DNA of 64,000 nucleotides from Sorghum bicolor. Its lineage: Eukaryota > Streptophyta > Magnoliopsida > Poales > Poaceae. Below the pieces are notes generated by a model. It was not told the DNA's origin. It did not search any database and saw nothing but the letters and a program-made list of their open reading frames with translations. This document shows positions 31,593-43,060 of the stretch, piece after piece. The stretch spans positions 60,733,671 through 60,797,670 of the forward strand of contig NC_012879.2 in NCBI RefSeq assembly GCF_000003195.3. Direction: 5' to 3'. Each line of letters opens with the position of its first letter. Positions within the stretch are counted from its first letter, which is position 1. Both the position numbers and the translations under genes were made by a program.

Positions 31593-33140
31593 TGAAAGGA
31601 TCAAGATGCCCAAGAGGGGGGGGTGAATTGGGCTTCTCTAAAAATTTAAGCAACCTATAAGCTCCAATTCAACCCCTTGTGCCTAGTGAGACTTAGAGAG
31701 CTACCGGATAAAAAGTTTTGCAACCTAGTTCCAATCCTATTCTAGCAAGGCAATTCTAAGAATGTAAAAACACAAAGTAAATGCTAGAAAGTAAAGGAGT
31801 AGTGGAAGAAAGTGCTCGGCGATGTTTTGCCGAGGTATCGGAGAGTCGCCACTCTCCACTAGTCCTCGTTGGAGCACCCGCGCAAGGGTCTTGCTCCCCC
31901 TTGGTCCGCGCAAGGACCAAGTGCTCTCTACGGGCTGATTCTTCGACACTCCGTCGCGGTGAATCGTCCAAAACCGCTCACAAGCTTGACACGAGCCACC
32001 CACAAGAACTACGGGTGATCTTCGTGCCTCCAATCACCACCGAACCGTCTAGGTGATGGCGATCACCAAGAGTAACAAGCAAAGAACTCTCACTTGACCC
32101 AAACAAGGCACTAGAGAGTGGTGGATGCACACTTGACTCTTGGAACTCACTAGAGAAGGATTCTCTCAAGAAATCACTCCAATCTCAATCCTCTCTAGGC
32201 TCTTGCAACTCTCTTGCTCCACAACAAGTTTCTCTGAGGTTCAAATGGGCAAGAGACCTCTCATGGACGAGGTGGAGGAGTATAAATACTATCCACCAAG
32301 TCCAAAGGTTGGCCAACCGTTTTCCACTGAAAACGGGGTCACCGGACGCACATTATGTTGCACCGGACGCACTGCACCGAGCGTCCGGTGTGACATAACG
32401 GCTACCTGCGCTTCCTCTGACAGGTCACCGGACGCTAACTCTCAGCGTCCGGTGCACCGTCCGGTGCTCGGGAAAACTTTACATGCTCCCTGCGCATGGG
32501 ACCGGACGCTACCCGGTGCGTCCGGTGCTAGCGTCCGGTGCTCAGGGGAACTTTGCAAGCTCCCTGGGTAAGGGACCGGACGCTGCCCGGTGCGTCCGGT
32601 GCCAGCGTCCGGTGCCTAACCCTAAGCACCAAACTGTTCCAACGGCTAAGGACCTCACCGGACGCACTCACAAAGCGTCCGGTGCAGCGTCCGGTGCCCC
32701 TTTGGGCACCCAAACTTCGTCGAAACGCGAACGCTCCAACACGAAGTTTGTTCCTCTCGATCTAAGGACTATCTCTGAGCTGCCTAGTGCTAGGTTTACC
32801 AAGTGTGCACCACACCTAAACCTAAAGTCTTGCCTAAGTCAAGCTACTAGTTCAAAACCCCTCTTAATAGTACGGTCAAAGGAAAACAAAGTCCTAAACT
32901 ACTCTAAGTGCCCTTCTTCACCATATGGCACTTAGACCTAGTCTAGTCTTGACGATGTCCATCCATCCTTTGAAAACCGAAACGATTTCCACTATTAAGT
33001 AGGCATGTACGTCCCTGTTCATCGAGTACCTATTTACCATGACCTTACCTATGACTTTGCCTCTGCAAAACACACGTTAGTCATAGTAACCAACAATATC
33101 ATTAATCACCGAAATCACTAGGGGCCTAGATGCTCTTTCA
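31593..33140 (-). mobile_element. Long LTR of a retrotransposon with PBS stub
   Basis: 1548-bp LTR. On the minus strand it begins TGAAAGAGCATCTAGGCCCC and ends GATCCTTTCA, followed after two bases by TGGTATCGGAGCC (31578-31590), a tRNA-Met primer site. Only a short piece of interior remains to the left (to about 31500), with no coding sequence or second LTR. The right flank GTTATAAATGTACTACAG is the end of a GGCCTTGTTTAG-family MITE, so the element landed in or beside one. LTR length and style suggest a Maximus/SIRE-type copia (tentative). Confidence 0.7.
32338..32700. repeat. Cluster of ACCGGACGC / GCGTCCGGT motifs
   Basis: About 360 bp inside the LTR containing around fifteen copies of the nonamer ACCGGACGC or its reverse complement GCGTCCGGT, in both orientations and often as facing pairs with short loops. 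Open frames here are artefacts of the repeats. Confidence 0.85.
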
Positions 33141-33198
33141 GTTATAAATGTACTACAGTACTTAAAATTTTTTCTTTTCATGAACTAAACAAGGCTTA
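33141..33198. mobile_element. GGCCTTGTTTAG-family MITE, end fragment
   Basis: The last ~58 bp only: GTACTACAGTACTTAAAATTTT...GAACTAAACAAGGC. The rest was lost next to the LTR at 31593-33140. Confidence 0.6.
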
Positions 33199-33365
33199 GC
33201 AATCAAAACACAGAAATTACCCTCTACTTAACAAATGGGCTTTATCCCTGGTGTACCTGCCCAGTGCGTGGCCGGCAAGGCTATTATTTAATCCATGGTC
33301 AATCGCTTGATGTGGTCAACCAAGGCTAGCTAGCCAGCAAGGTCGTCGCGCGAGCATGTCAATTA

Positions 33366-33608
33366 GGCCTTGTTTAATTCAACATAAAAATCAAAAACTT
33401 TTTAAGATTTTTTGTCACATCAAATTTTGCAGCACATATATGAAGCATTAAATATAGACCAAAACAAAAATTAATTGTACAGTTTGTCTCTAAATCACGA
33501 GATGAATCTTTTGAATCTAATTAGTCCATATTTGAACAATATTTGTCAAATAAAAATAAAAATACTACAATACCCAAAACCAAAAAAAAATCGAAACTAA
33601 ACAATGTC
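33366..33608. mobile_element. GGCCTTGTTTAG-family MITE, copy 2
   Basis: 243 bp, flanked by TTA on both sides (33363-33365, 33609-33611). The homologous site in copy C (about 37622, CAATAAGTTTATA) lacks it. Confidence 0.85.
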
Positions 33609-34772
33609 TTAGTTTAATATACCATTAAAAGATTTGACTTTTTTGGTGTAATCCACGCACATGTGGAGTTTGAAATTAAAATTTTTGTTTATCTAGGCAA
33701 CTACTGCCAATCAGCAGAAAATGGATTGCAGTTTTTTTTAAGAAAAAAAGCAGACGGGCCTCAGCCAGTGGTACACGTACCAGCCTCCAAGCCGGGTAAG
33801 ATACTCCTTATAAAGAAAATGTGCAGTTATTCTAGTCTCATCCGTGTCCAAGAGAGCATACTACATCATATTCGTAAGGAATTTGACGCAAGCCACGTAC
33901 GTAGCAGCTCTGGACAAGCTCTTCCCCACGACCAACAATAGGACCGGTAGAAGAGTGCTCTTTTTGATACCAGAGTAAGGTCGCGCAACCATCAATGGAG
34001 ACGCCCAACTTTGTAGGCTGCAGTGCTCCTTTTAGCTCGATTTTGTACACCATTTATGTAATATTGAAGTTTGAAACAATTTGCTAGGACGGTCCAGTTG
34101 CAATAAAAGATCTCCTAGGGTGCTCATCAGAAGTGTGTCATTTGTATATAATTAAAGTCTTCTTCTTAATAGAATGATACATAAATCTTTTACGTATTCT
34201 AGAAAAAACTCTATACTTTTTAATATTTTAGTAAAAAAAAGGAAAAAAAGACCCTCTCGAACTGTGTGGCAAAAGAGCCTCTTATCTTCAAATAAAAAGT
34301 TATTAAATATCTTTTTTAATTCGTAAGTTTCTGCAGACGAGAGAACTCCTTATCTTTGTTCCCTAGGATAGTTTTCATAGGCACACTTTTTTGTTATTGC
34401 GAGTGGAGCCTGTTCGTTTGACTGAAAGACCATAGCTAAATATACTATTTGCTGATTTGTTGTGAGAGAAAAATACTACTGAATGATTGACAAATTCAAT
34501 CGATAAGTTCAAACAAACATGGCCCTTGTACTGCCCTATGTCTACCTTCTTTATTTAATCAAGTTCTGGCCTCATCTTACGGATAGGGTTGACAGGAGGC
34601 CTGTGCGCTCGCGAATAGAGAAATGTACACGCCTTACAGATGATCCATTAATTATATGTACGATCGAATCACCACTTGTGCATCAGGATATGTTCCTAAA
34701 GTCAAATACTGCAGCTCATTGGACGTCAAAGTTTCGTTCAAATGAAGCGAAAGGTTCCAAAAAGGAGAATTA

Positions 34773-35453
34773 GGGCATTCTCAATACACAAACCATCATG
34801 ATTTCTATAAACAGTAATTGTAGTGCCACCTAAGCATTTTACTGATGTGGCGAGGTAGTTATTGAAGAGAGAGAACAAAAATCATAGAAACTTGTCTAAG
34901 TTAGAAACCATGTCTACACGAAATCTAAGACATGAAGTGATATGATTGGTTGAGAATGGAGAGAAAATAAATGTGATTGGATAAAAAAATATTTTATAGA
35001 AACTATCTATTGAGACCATAGTTTCTATATATAGTGTTTAGGGCACTCCCAATGCTAGAAACTATGTATAGTTTCTATACTCATTAATTTTTATAGACAC
35101 TATATATAGAAACTATGCTTCCAATGGATAGTTTCTATAGAATATTTTTATATCCAATCACATTTATTCTCTCTCCACTCTTAGCCAATCATATCACTTC
35201 ATGTTTCTATGATTTTTACTCTCTCTCTTTAATAACTACATTGCCACATCAGCAAAATGCTTAGGTGCCACTGCAATTAATGTCTATAGAAACCATGGTA
35301 GTTTCTGCATTGGGAGTGCCCTAAAAATCAATAGGTATAGAAACTGTTGATGCAAAAGTTGATCTGCAAACACAAAGGGCTAACGATCCTGGATACGTGT
35401 CCAAAAACGGTGTCAACAGAAACTATATGTAGTTTCTAGCATTGGGAGTGCCC
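34773..35453. mobile_element. Head-to-head MITE pair forming a long inverted repeat
   Basis: A copy starting GGGCATTCTCAATAC at 34773 runs to about 35037, where it abuts an inverted second copy, GGGCACTCCCAATGC (35041) to GCATTGGGAGTGCCC (35321), with TTA/TAA duplications. The arms are roughly 250 bp and would fold into a long hairpin. A third end (GCATTGGGAGTGCCC) lies at 35439-35453. Tourist-like by TSD. Confidence 0.75.
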
Positions 35454-35690
35454 TAAGGGATTTTGACATTATTTGTGGTATCCACAATGTGCTTCGCAAT
35501 AGGAGATTCACAAAAATCATCATCCCAGCGCTATGTTTACATTTGGGCTATCCTCACAACGAGTAATCCTCTGAACCAAGTCGCCTTCTGCCATTATTTT
35601 ACTTTTATTTTTTATTTTTTGATAATGACCCAGCATATAGCGGATGTTGTGGTACTTTTGTATCCTTAGGAGTAGTGAAGATTCGTTAAG

Positions 35691-35932
35691 AGTACTTCCT
35701 CCATTTCATATTGTAATTTATTATAAAAATATTAGAGAGTCAAAATATCTCAAATTTGATCAAAACTATAGAAAAAATTACAAATATTTATGACATCAAT
35801 TAGATATACTATAAAAATATAATTAATAAAGAATATAATATTACTGTCATTATAAATGTTATTATTTTATAATATAAATTTAGTTAAACATGATATTCTT
35901 AAAATGACTTATAATTTAGGATAAAGAAAGTA
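35691..35932. mobile_element. Stowaway-like MITE
   Basis: The ends TACTTCCTCCATTTCATATTG and TTATAATTTAGGATAAAGAAAGTA are imperfect inverted repeats. AT-rich interior of about 240 bp; absent from the matching place near 38520-38540. Confidence 0.6.
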
Positions 35933-36884
35933 ACATTCTTTGCACTAGCCGGTGTACCGGTTAATGTATTAAATGTATTTTTTTTTAGGAGTCATGGATA
36001 AAGGGTTGACTGATCGATTAACAAGGGATTCCAGCCATTGCAAGTTGCAACAGGGGAAAAAAAAGGAACGAACCAAGCCTGTAGAGCCGGAACAAGCACA
36101 TTCAGAGGTAGAAGGTGGACGAAATGGTGAAGACGATTGTATTGTAGCTCCAGCACGCCGAGTAATTATATATATGTTACATAAAATCTGTATGTAAAAT
36201 AAAATGCACCACAGTATGATGGGCATCCTTCCATCGGCGTGGTTCTAATTTCATCTGCGTCCAAACGAGCATACGACGCCATATTCATTGGAAACTTGAC
36301 GCTGAGCCACGTGGCAGCTCTGGACGACCTTTTTCTAGCGACCAACAACACGGCCAGTAGAAGAGTGCTCTTCTTGTATGCTAGAGGCGCCAAACTCCGT
36401 ACATTGCAGCATTGCTTTTAGCTTAGTTGTACACCATTTATATAATACTGAAGTTTGAAACCGTTTTCTAGGACGGTCATCAAAAGCACATCATTTGTAT
36501 GATTAAACTCTTTTCTTAATTACAATAATACGCAAATCTTTTACGTATTTGAAGAAAAAAACTCTGTATTATGATATTTTAGTAAAAGAGCAAAAAAAAC
36601 TCTCTCTAACAGTTTAGCTAAAGAGTTTTTTATCTTAAAAATAAAAAAGTTGCCAAATATCTTTCAACTTATAAGTTTTGGCAGTTGAGAACTCTGTATC
36701 TCGACAGAGTTTTTGCGGGTGCATTTTTTTTTTTTTTGCGCGAGCAGTCTTGTTCTAGTCCAGCGCCGCAGCCGCCCCCTTCAAGTTTGACGCGTCAAGT
36801 AGTACTGCCCTCTCTCTACCCTTTATTTAATCAAGTTCTCGCCTCGTCTTGGTAATACTAGCCGCCACTGCTTGTGCCTTCACA

Positions 36885-37269
36885 CACTACTGGAATCGGA
36901 CGCTTTGCCTAGTGTCTAGGGCACTCGGCAAACGGCAAAAAACACTTAGCAAACCGTTTACCGAGTGCCACACAGCAGAGATGGCAAAAAATTGACGGCA
37001 AAGCAAGCTTTGCCGAGTGTCTTTTTTCGGTCACTCGGTAAAGACCTGCAAAAGTAGCCGTCACGGCCAACCTAATTGAGGATCGCGGTTTGCCGAGTGT
37101 CTGGGGCCCAACACTCGGCAAAGACATTTTTCTAAAAAAATAAAATTTTCAGGTTTGCCGTTTGTCCTTCCTCGAGCACTAGGCAAAGTGCCACTCTTTT
37201 ACCGAGTGCCCGATATAAAACACTAGGCAAAGCGTTTGACACTCGATATAGAACGTGTCTTCGGTAGTG
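36885..37269. mobile_element. Short CACTA element, TSD ACA
   Basis: 385 bp. The left end CACTACTGGAATCGGACGC and right end GTGTCTTCGGTAGTG (CACTACCGAAGACAC reversed) carry CACTA termini. ACA flanks both sides (36882-36884, 37270-37272). The interior has repeated TTTGCCGAGTG / CACTCGGCAAA subterminal motifs in both orientations, typical of the TNPA-binding repeats of En/Spm-like elements. No transposase. Confidence 0.88.
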
Positions 37270-38237
37270 ACAGGTGTGTTGGTGTTTGTTTTATCCCACT
37301 TGACCCAAACCAAAGGAGTTCTCTCATTTAATCCCCAACAAATCAAAATCCTTCTTTACCCCTTCAATCCCTCTCTCATCTAAAGGTAAACGCGCCGGCA
37401 AGGCTAATTTAATCCATGGTCAATCGCGTGCTGTGTACCACCAATTCTTCATTTCTTTCTTTGTTTTCTGATTTGTCTCCCCCCTCCCCTCCTCTTATAG
37501 CTCTGTAAAAACGCTTCCTTTTTTGCCTTTTTAATTCACCAGTAGAGGTGCGCCCCTCCTGTTCATTCAAAAAAAAAAAAGGCTAGCTAGCCGGCCGGCA
37601 AGGTCGTCGTGCGAGCATGTCAATAAGTTTATACCCTTACAAGATTTGTCTTTTTTGTTTATCCACGCACCTGTCGAACGGCCGATGTCTGATGTTGGCG
37701 TGCAATCCGTTCTTGATACGTACAGCGTATCGCTGGGGCTTGACGGCTGGAGGATTCCAGCCATAGCAAGTTGCAACAGGAAAAAGAAAAAGAAGGACCG
37801 GCACTACTGGCTGTTCACTTGCTCCACGCCATACCCCTGAAAATGTACAGATAGCACATTTGACAGGAGGCCTGTGTAAATAGAAAAATGTACACGCCTG
37901 CAGATGATGCATTCATTATGGAACAGGCATCCATGTTTAGTGCACAAGCACTTTTCAGAGTATAGTATGTAGTGATCGAATCACACCACACTTGTGCATC
38001 AGGATGTCCATAAAGTCAAACACTGCAGCTCATTGGACATCAAAGTAGTGTTTCATTCAAATGAAGCGAAAGGGTTCCAAAAATAAAGGAGAATTCTAAC
38101 ACACAGGACGATTTTGACACTTTTGTGGTATCCACAATTAATGCGCTTCGCAATAGGAGATTCACAAAAATCATAGCATCATCCCAAGGCTTGATGTTTT
38201 TATTTGGGCTAATCCTCACAACAAGTAAATCCTCTTA

Positions 38238-38479
38238 GACCTTGTTTAGTTCACCTCAAAAACCAAAAACTTTTTAAGATTCCTCGTCACATCGAATCTT
38301 ACGGTACATGCATGGAGTATTAAATATAAATGAAAAAAAACTAATTACACAGTTTTACTGTAAATCACGAGACGAATCTTTTAAGCCTAGTTACTCCATG
38401 ATTGGACAATGTTTGATAAATAAAAACGAAAGTGCTACAATGTCGTTTTTCCAAAAAAAAATTGGAACTAAACAAGGCC
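38238..38479. mobile_element. GGCCTTGTTTAG-family MITE, copy 3
   Basis: 242 bp between TTA duplications (38235-38237, 38480-38482). The paralogous site in copy A (about 35567, CCTCTGAACCAAGTCGC) is empty. Confidence 0.85.
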
Positions 38480-38593
38480 TTAACCAAGTCGCACGCGTTC
38501 TGCCATTAATATTTTACTCCTCAGCGATTCGCTGAGGAGTAACATTCTTTGCACTAGCCGGTGCACCGGTGAATGTACTATTCAATGTATTTA

Positions 38594-38825
38594 GGCCTTG
38601 TTTAGTTTCCAAAAATTTTCAAGATTTTCCGTCACATCGAATCTTGCGGCACATGCATGAAACATTAAATATAGACGAAAACAAAAACTAATTACGCAGT
38701 TTACCTGTAAATCGCGAGACGAATCTTTTGATCCTAGTTAGTCTATGATTGGATAATATTTGCCACAAACAAACGAAAGTGCTACAGTAGTGAAATCCAA
38801 AATTTTTGTCAAACTAAACAAGGCG
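38594..38825. mobile_element. GGCCTTGTTTAG-family MITE, copy 4
   Basis: 232 bp between TTA duplications (38591-38593, 38826-38828). The paralogous site in copy A (about 35980) has only a T-run. Confidence 0.85.
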
Positions 38826-38869
38826 TTAATTTTAGGAGTCATGGGATCCAGGGTTTGACTAATTCACAA

Positions 38870-39378
38870 GGAAAGGATCATACTTTGGTTCAGAGTCAGA
38901 TGAGCAGATAATTCCACCAATGCTTACAGTGGCAGATGCATGAGATGATGGAAGAATGACTTCAGGGGGCTGCAAAAATAATATTGGGATAGTTGAATGT
39001 TAAATTATTAAGCAGAGGCTGGGTGCTTTTCGTTGCAAAATCGATTAACAAAATATGACACCCCGATTATGCTACATTGTTTGACCTCAATCTTTGTATG
39101 AAATCTTTTGTTAGCGGGTCTTTATTGCCGTGTGAATCCCATTGTTTCTCTTCACCATATGTTTCTGAAAGGTCATGGTGTGTTCTGAAACTATCTTGCT
39201 TACAATCCACGAGTGGTAATCTGTTCGATGCAATCTGAGTAGCTTTTTGCATCCCGTCCTTGCACTCGCTGCCCTTGGGTTTTGGCAGAATCCCAACGGA
39301 CAATGAATCAAAAAGCATTATGTTAACGTATTGATTTTCTTGATGGTTTTGGGGCTTTTCTTGAGGCATTTTGACCAT
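38870..39378 (-). pseudogene. Possible exon fragments of an unrecognised gene
   Basis: On the minus strand, 39378-39067 is open (103 aa; HHDLSETYGEEKQWDSHGN... FIQRLRSNNVA then stop). 38972-38870 reads PPEVILPSSHASATVSIGGI, then CSSDSEPKYDPF after an acceptor-like CTGCAG. Codon-like texture and a plausible splice site suggest captured or degraded host exons. I do not recognise the family. No promoter or start is supported. Confidence 0.35.
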
Positions 39379-39529
39379 GAAGGATATTCAGTTTTTAAGG
39401 TAGTGACATAATAATTATGGTTTGTACATGTACTGGCTTGATTAAATATAGTGATCACCCTCCTGTTTTTTTTTTTGAGCAAATCCAATTATAAGCACAT
39501 GTCACTTAGGCAGTTAGGATGGATATAAG

Positions 39530-40455
39530 CCTGGACGAAAAACTCAGAAAGCTCGTTAGTTCATTCGGCTCGTGACTAGCTCGACTCAGCTCGGCTGAGC
39601 TAAGATTTTACCTTGTTAGCTATAACGAGCCAACTCGAGATAACTTACGAGACGCTCGCGAGCCAAATAAGCTATAATTTTTTAAAAAAGTTGTCATAAC
39701 CATACGTGGACCCAACACTAGGGCCACCCAGGCCATGACCTTAGTCATGGCCCATATACCAAGGGAGCAAGTCTTGAGTTTTTTGCCATCAAACAGCCCC
39801 ACACAAAGCAGCCCAAGCTGCATGCAGCAGGCTAGCAGCTCCCCTCCACTCGCACTTATTCCCTATTTTCCATCCTACGGAGTTTTGGTTTAACTAGATT
39901 GGAAATTGAGTTATAAATTATGGTTAAATAATTGCTCAGTTTTGTACTAAAATTATTTTAGTTTAATTGAATTAGATATTGAGTTATAAATTATGGTTAA
40001 ATGATTGCTCAATTTTGTACTAAAATTACATATTTGCTTGGCTGTTCATGTTCTATTGAATCATCATCATGATTAAATGATTGCTCGATTTTGTCTAAAA
40101 TTTCATATTTTTTGATTGTTCTACAAAATTACATAGTATACCTGTGGTACGTTCTCATTCAAGATTTACTATGCCTAATTTGGCCCTAGTCTTGGCTAAT
40201 TCCTGGATCCGTCACTGATCATAACTTATATTAGTTTTGTATTACTTCATGTCTTACACTTTATAAATGATTGATATGTTAACTCATATAAATATTTTAT
40301 TTGACTTAAGACTATTAGATATATTATTTTTATATTATTACTATTTTTAAGCTTTAGAAAAATAAAAATATTATATTTTATGTACTTTCCGTATCTAACT
40401 CGAAAGCTTAACTAGTTAGCTCGAGCTCGTAACGAGCCGAGCCGAGCCATCATGG
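39530..40455. mobile_element. Possible transposon with AGCTCG-rich ends
   Basis: Both ends are rich in GCTCG/CGAGC in opposite orientation (CGGCTCGTGACTAGCTCG near 39570; GAGCTCGTAACGAGCCGAGC near 40425), like long imperfect terminal inverted repeats. The interior has a direct repeat of about 75-80 bp (39885-39965 and 39966-40035, TTGAGTTATAAATTATGGTTAAAT). No coding capacity or clear target duplication. Confidence 0.35.
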
Positions 40456-40497
40456 ATACTATATGACGAAGCTTGAAAATCAGCTAGTGTATCTCAC

Positions 40498-40598
40498 CCA
40501 TGCTCTGTGCAGTGCATACTGTGTGTCTCACACACGCATACAATCTAAGCCATTATAAAATTATTATTTCCACGACTAAGGAGTTGCAAATGTGAGAA
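40498..40598. repeat. Duplicated 100-bp segment (pair with 44490-44600)
   Basis: ATGCTCTGTGCAGTG, GTGTGTCTCACACAC and AAGCCATTATAAAAT occur in the same order at 44490-44600. Here it leads straight into the detached promoter fragment at 40600. Confidence 0.75.
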
Positions 40599-40599
40599 A

Positions 40600-41050
40600 C
40601 CACTGGGCTGGCCATGCATGCTCATCGTCGCCGATCGAGGGGGGATCTCGGAGGCCACCGGAGCTGCTGCTAGCTATAGCTGCATGCCGGCCGGTGGATT
40701 ATATTGACGACACACGGCAGCCGCCGGCCGGAGAGATATATAGCCCGACGACCGACCGAGATCCGATCGAGAAGAAATGCATGGTTTGGAGAGGAGAGCA
40801 CACCGTACCGGCCGCCGGGGGAGATGAGCTAGCTAGCGTGGCGTGTATTTAGCTTTAGAGCTTCTACTGTTGTAACGTATGCCTGCCGGCACCGGCAGTC
40901 CCCCCGGCCGGCCGGCCGGCACCACCACCACCACCACCACCCGAGGGAGAGGCCGGCCGCCGACGACAAGTGTGTGACACTGGTCGTCGTCAAATGCTTA
41001 CGCCAGATGACGTCACGTGTTTAATTTAGTTTGCGAATATAGCGTGTGTA
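40600..41050 (-). pseudogene. Detached 5' end and promoter, paralog of the 15.4-kb gene
   Basis: Matches the start-codon region and promoter of the 15399-15752 gene. Shared sequences: GCTCATCGTC...GCCGATCG at the start, GATCCGATCGAGAAGAAATG, the GGCGTGTATTTAGCTTTAGAG TATA region, GTGTGACACTGGTCGTCGTC and AGATGACGTCACG. The coding body does not follow; a related body lies at 43742-43960, on the wrong side for a minus-strand gene. Confidence 0.65.
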
Positions 41051-41206
41051 TATATCTCAGCGAGCTAGCTCGGCTGCTTCACCACGCCGTATGTGCCCGC
41101 CAGCCCATGTGATCCATGAACACAGCACATACTGTCACACATTCATCATTTCATGTGTGTACTATCTACGTGTTGTGTTCACGTGACACACACGTACTTC
41201 ATGCGC

Positions 41207-41207
<1 letters not shown>

Positions 41208-41278
<71 letters not shown>
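41208..41278. repeat. (TA)n microsatellite
   Basis: About 35 uninterrupted TA units. The YIYIYI open frame across it is an artefact. Confidence 0.95.
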
Positions 41279-41281
<3 letters not shown>

Positions 41282-41562
41282 GTGTCACACATTTATCATT
41301 TCATGTGCATATAATGTGTGTACGTACGTGTGCGTGTGAACCTGCTACACGGTTAGTTTGTGGATGAGTGGATTGACGACTTCGGCCGAAGAGACGACCA
41401 ATCGACCGATCGACGAAGACTGTACCAAGAAGGAATGGAATGGAATGGAGAGCACCGCTGGGGAGGGGATCGACGATGGGAGAGCGTACTTAATTAAGCT
41501 GCAGAGAATATAACGTATGCTTTCACCTGTGACCAAAAGTTAGAGAGAGAGGTTATTGCTTA

Positions 41563-41810
41563 GGCCTTATTTACTTCTAAATTTTTTTTTAGTACAATAG
41601 ACACTGTAGCACTTTTATTTGTATTTGACAAATATTGTTTAATCATGAACTAAATAGGCTCAAAAGATATTCGTCTTGCAAATTACAGGTGAACTGTGTA
41701 ATTAGTTTTTATTTTTATTTTTATTTTTTTATTTATATTTAATGCTTCACTAAAGATTCGATGTGACGGCTGAAAAAATTTGTAAAATTTTTTAGAAACT
41801 AAACAAGGCC
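41563..41810. mobile_element. GGCCTTGTTTAG-family MITE, copy 5 (opposite orientation)
   Basis: Starts GGCCTTATTTACTTC and ends GAAACTAAACAAGGCC. Interior motifs are in reverse order compared with copy 1 (AATATTGTTTAATCATG ... TTAATGCTTCAC). Confidence 0.75.
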
Positions 41811-42189
41811 GTTGTAACTAGGAAATTATTTGTGTATATGTTGCTTTGCATTGACTGTGAGCATAGCTAGGTAACAACAAGGTCTCCCCCCCCCCCACAC
41901 ACACACACAAGTATTCAACAGCAACTTAGATCTCAAAATTTAATGACAAATGTGAAATTTCCTTGAGTTGCATATTGTTCGAGGAACACACAATAATACC
42001 ATGCATAGAAAACCCGAGAAATATGACTTCTATATATGGAATTCCTACATATAATTTCTTATTAAGTGCTTGGATTCCAAAGGGATCCATCTCTAAAAAG
42101 ATTTGGACAAAACTTCAGCTGAACTTCATGAATTTCGGTAATCTTGGAGGTGGCCAAAAAAATCAAATACTGAAATTGAAAACAACCCC

Positions 42190-42867
42190 TAGTGAGTATA
42201 TATATATATATAGCCGACTGTCCTCACGATGATCCTGATTATATGGAAGATGTCATGAGGAATATGATCGACGACGGTAGTCAGTACTTTACTGATTACA
42301 ACGAGCTCGTGCAGGATAATCCGGCTGAGCAATAAGAGGGCAATGTGCCTGAGCAACAAGAGGGCAATGCACTTGAGCAACAACGAGTCGTACAACAAGA
42401 AGGGAATATCGGTGAGGTATGTAAATGTAAACATGTATAATGCATCTCTTACATTAGGTTTTAGACTTACTTGGCTATTAATTTAGTATTTTTTCTATAT
42501 ATATGTAGCCCTCTGGATCGATCTCTACGGGGAGAAGCGTACCTCCACGAGGGCCAAAGAAGCCGTTGGAGGGCCGCTACATCAATCAAACACCCAAAGA
42601 GATCTACATGTCTCTTTTCATTATCTCCTGAATTATATTGAATAACTTAGATAACTAATACCTTTTTCCTTTTATTTCAAATTGAAGACGGAATGGTTGA
42701 GGGAAAATGTCATGCAAAAAGACCGCATCAAAGCTATTCGAGAGACAATAGCTGGATTCCTCCACGATCAAGTGATCAATCGGTGAGTTTCACTTCAACG
42801 ACAATGAAACTCTTATTCCAAAGAACGATGGTCATTTGTATCGGCTCTAGAGATTCGGAGAAGAAAA

Positions 42868-42944
<77 letters not shown>

Positions 42945-43060
42945 AAAGGGTTAAAGGGTGGGGCTTTAGCCCCGGTGCCCTGAACCGGGACTAAAGGGTG
43001 AGCCTTTAGTCCCGAAAGGACAGTACTGGCTCGAAAACTGAGACAACAGGCCCTTCCCGA
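42190..43060 (+). mobile_element. CACTA transposon fragment with exon pieces
   Basis: 42217-42418 encodes DYMEDVMRNMIDDGSQYF-type sequence with tandem EQQEGN units, broken by a TAA (after NPAEQ), and ends at a GTATGT donor. 42510-42630 continues PSGSISTGRSVPPRGPKKP and stops; a third piece near 42690-42783 reads WLRENVMQKDRIKAIRE. This is the C-terminal ORF of En/Spm-type (Ptta) elements. A CT/TA microsatellite (42868-42942) and an AACCGGGACTAAAGG / CCTTTAGTCCC motif pair (42980-43018) follow, typical of CACTA ends. Decayed. Confidence 0.65.

Larger units (their letters stand above)
33240..36010. repeat. Non-coding tandem duplication, copy A
   Basis: Shares ordered blocks with 36010-38880. 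Examples: GGCCGGCAAGGCTA...ATCCATGGTCAATCGC (33268 / 37395), GGTAGAAGAGTGCTCTT (33947 / 36357), TTTATTTAATCAAGTTCT (34550 / 36822), GACAGGAGGCCTGTG (34590 / 37861), TGGTATCCACAAT (35475 / 38126) and ACATTCTTTGCACTAGCCGGTG (35932 / 38541). No open frame is conserved across the copies, so it is intergenic DNA. Private insertions of transposons distinguish the copies. Confidence 0.8.
36010..38880. repeat. Non-coding tandem duplication, copies B and C
   Basis: Counterpart of 33240-36010. The first part (36010-36880) matches 33730-34570. After a CACTA insertion, 37385-38880 again follows the order of copy A from its start, so one full and one partial extra unit are present. No gene is supported in either. 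Confidence 0.7.

Noticed and set aside
32338..32700. CRISPR-like or satellite array
   Set aside because: Motifs are short, in both orientations and irregularly spaced, and the host is a plant nuclear genome.
32340..32935. Open frames of 60-150 codons in the ACCGGACGC cluster
   Set aside because: Repeats of the nonamer avoid stops by chance; the products are repetitive and lie inside an LTR.
41208..42983. Open frames with YIYIYI runs
   Set aside because: Produced by (TA)n microsatellites.
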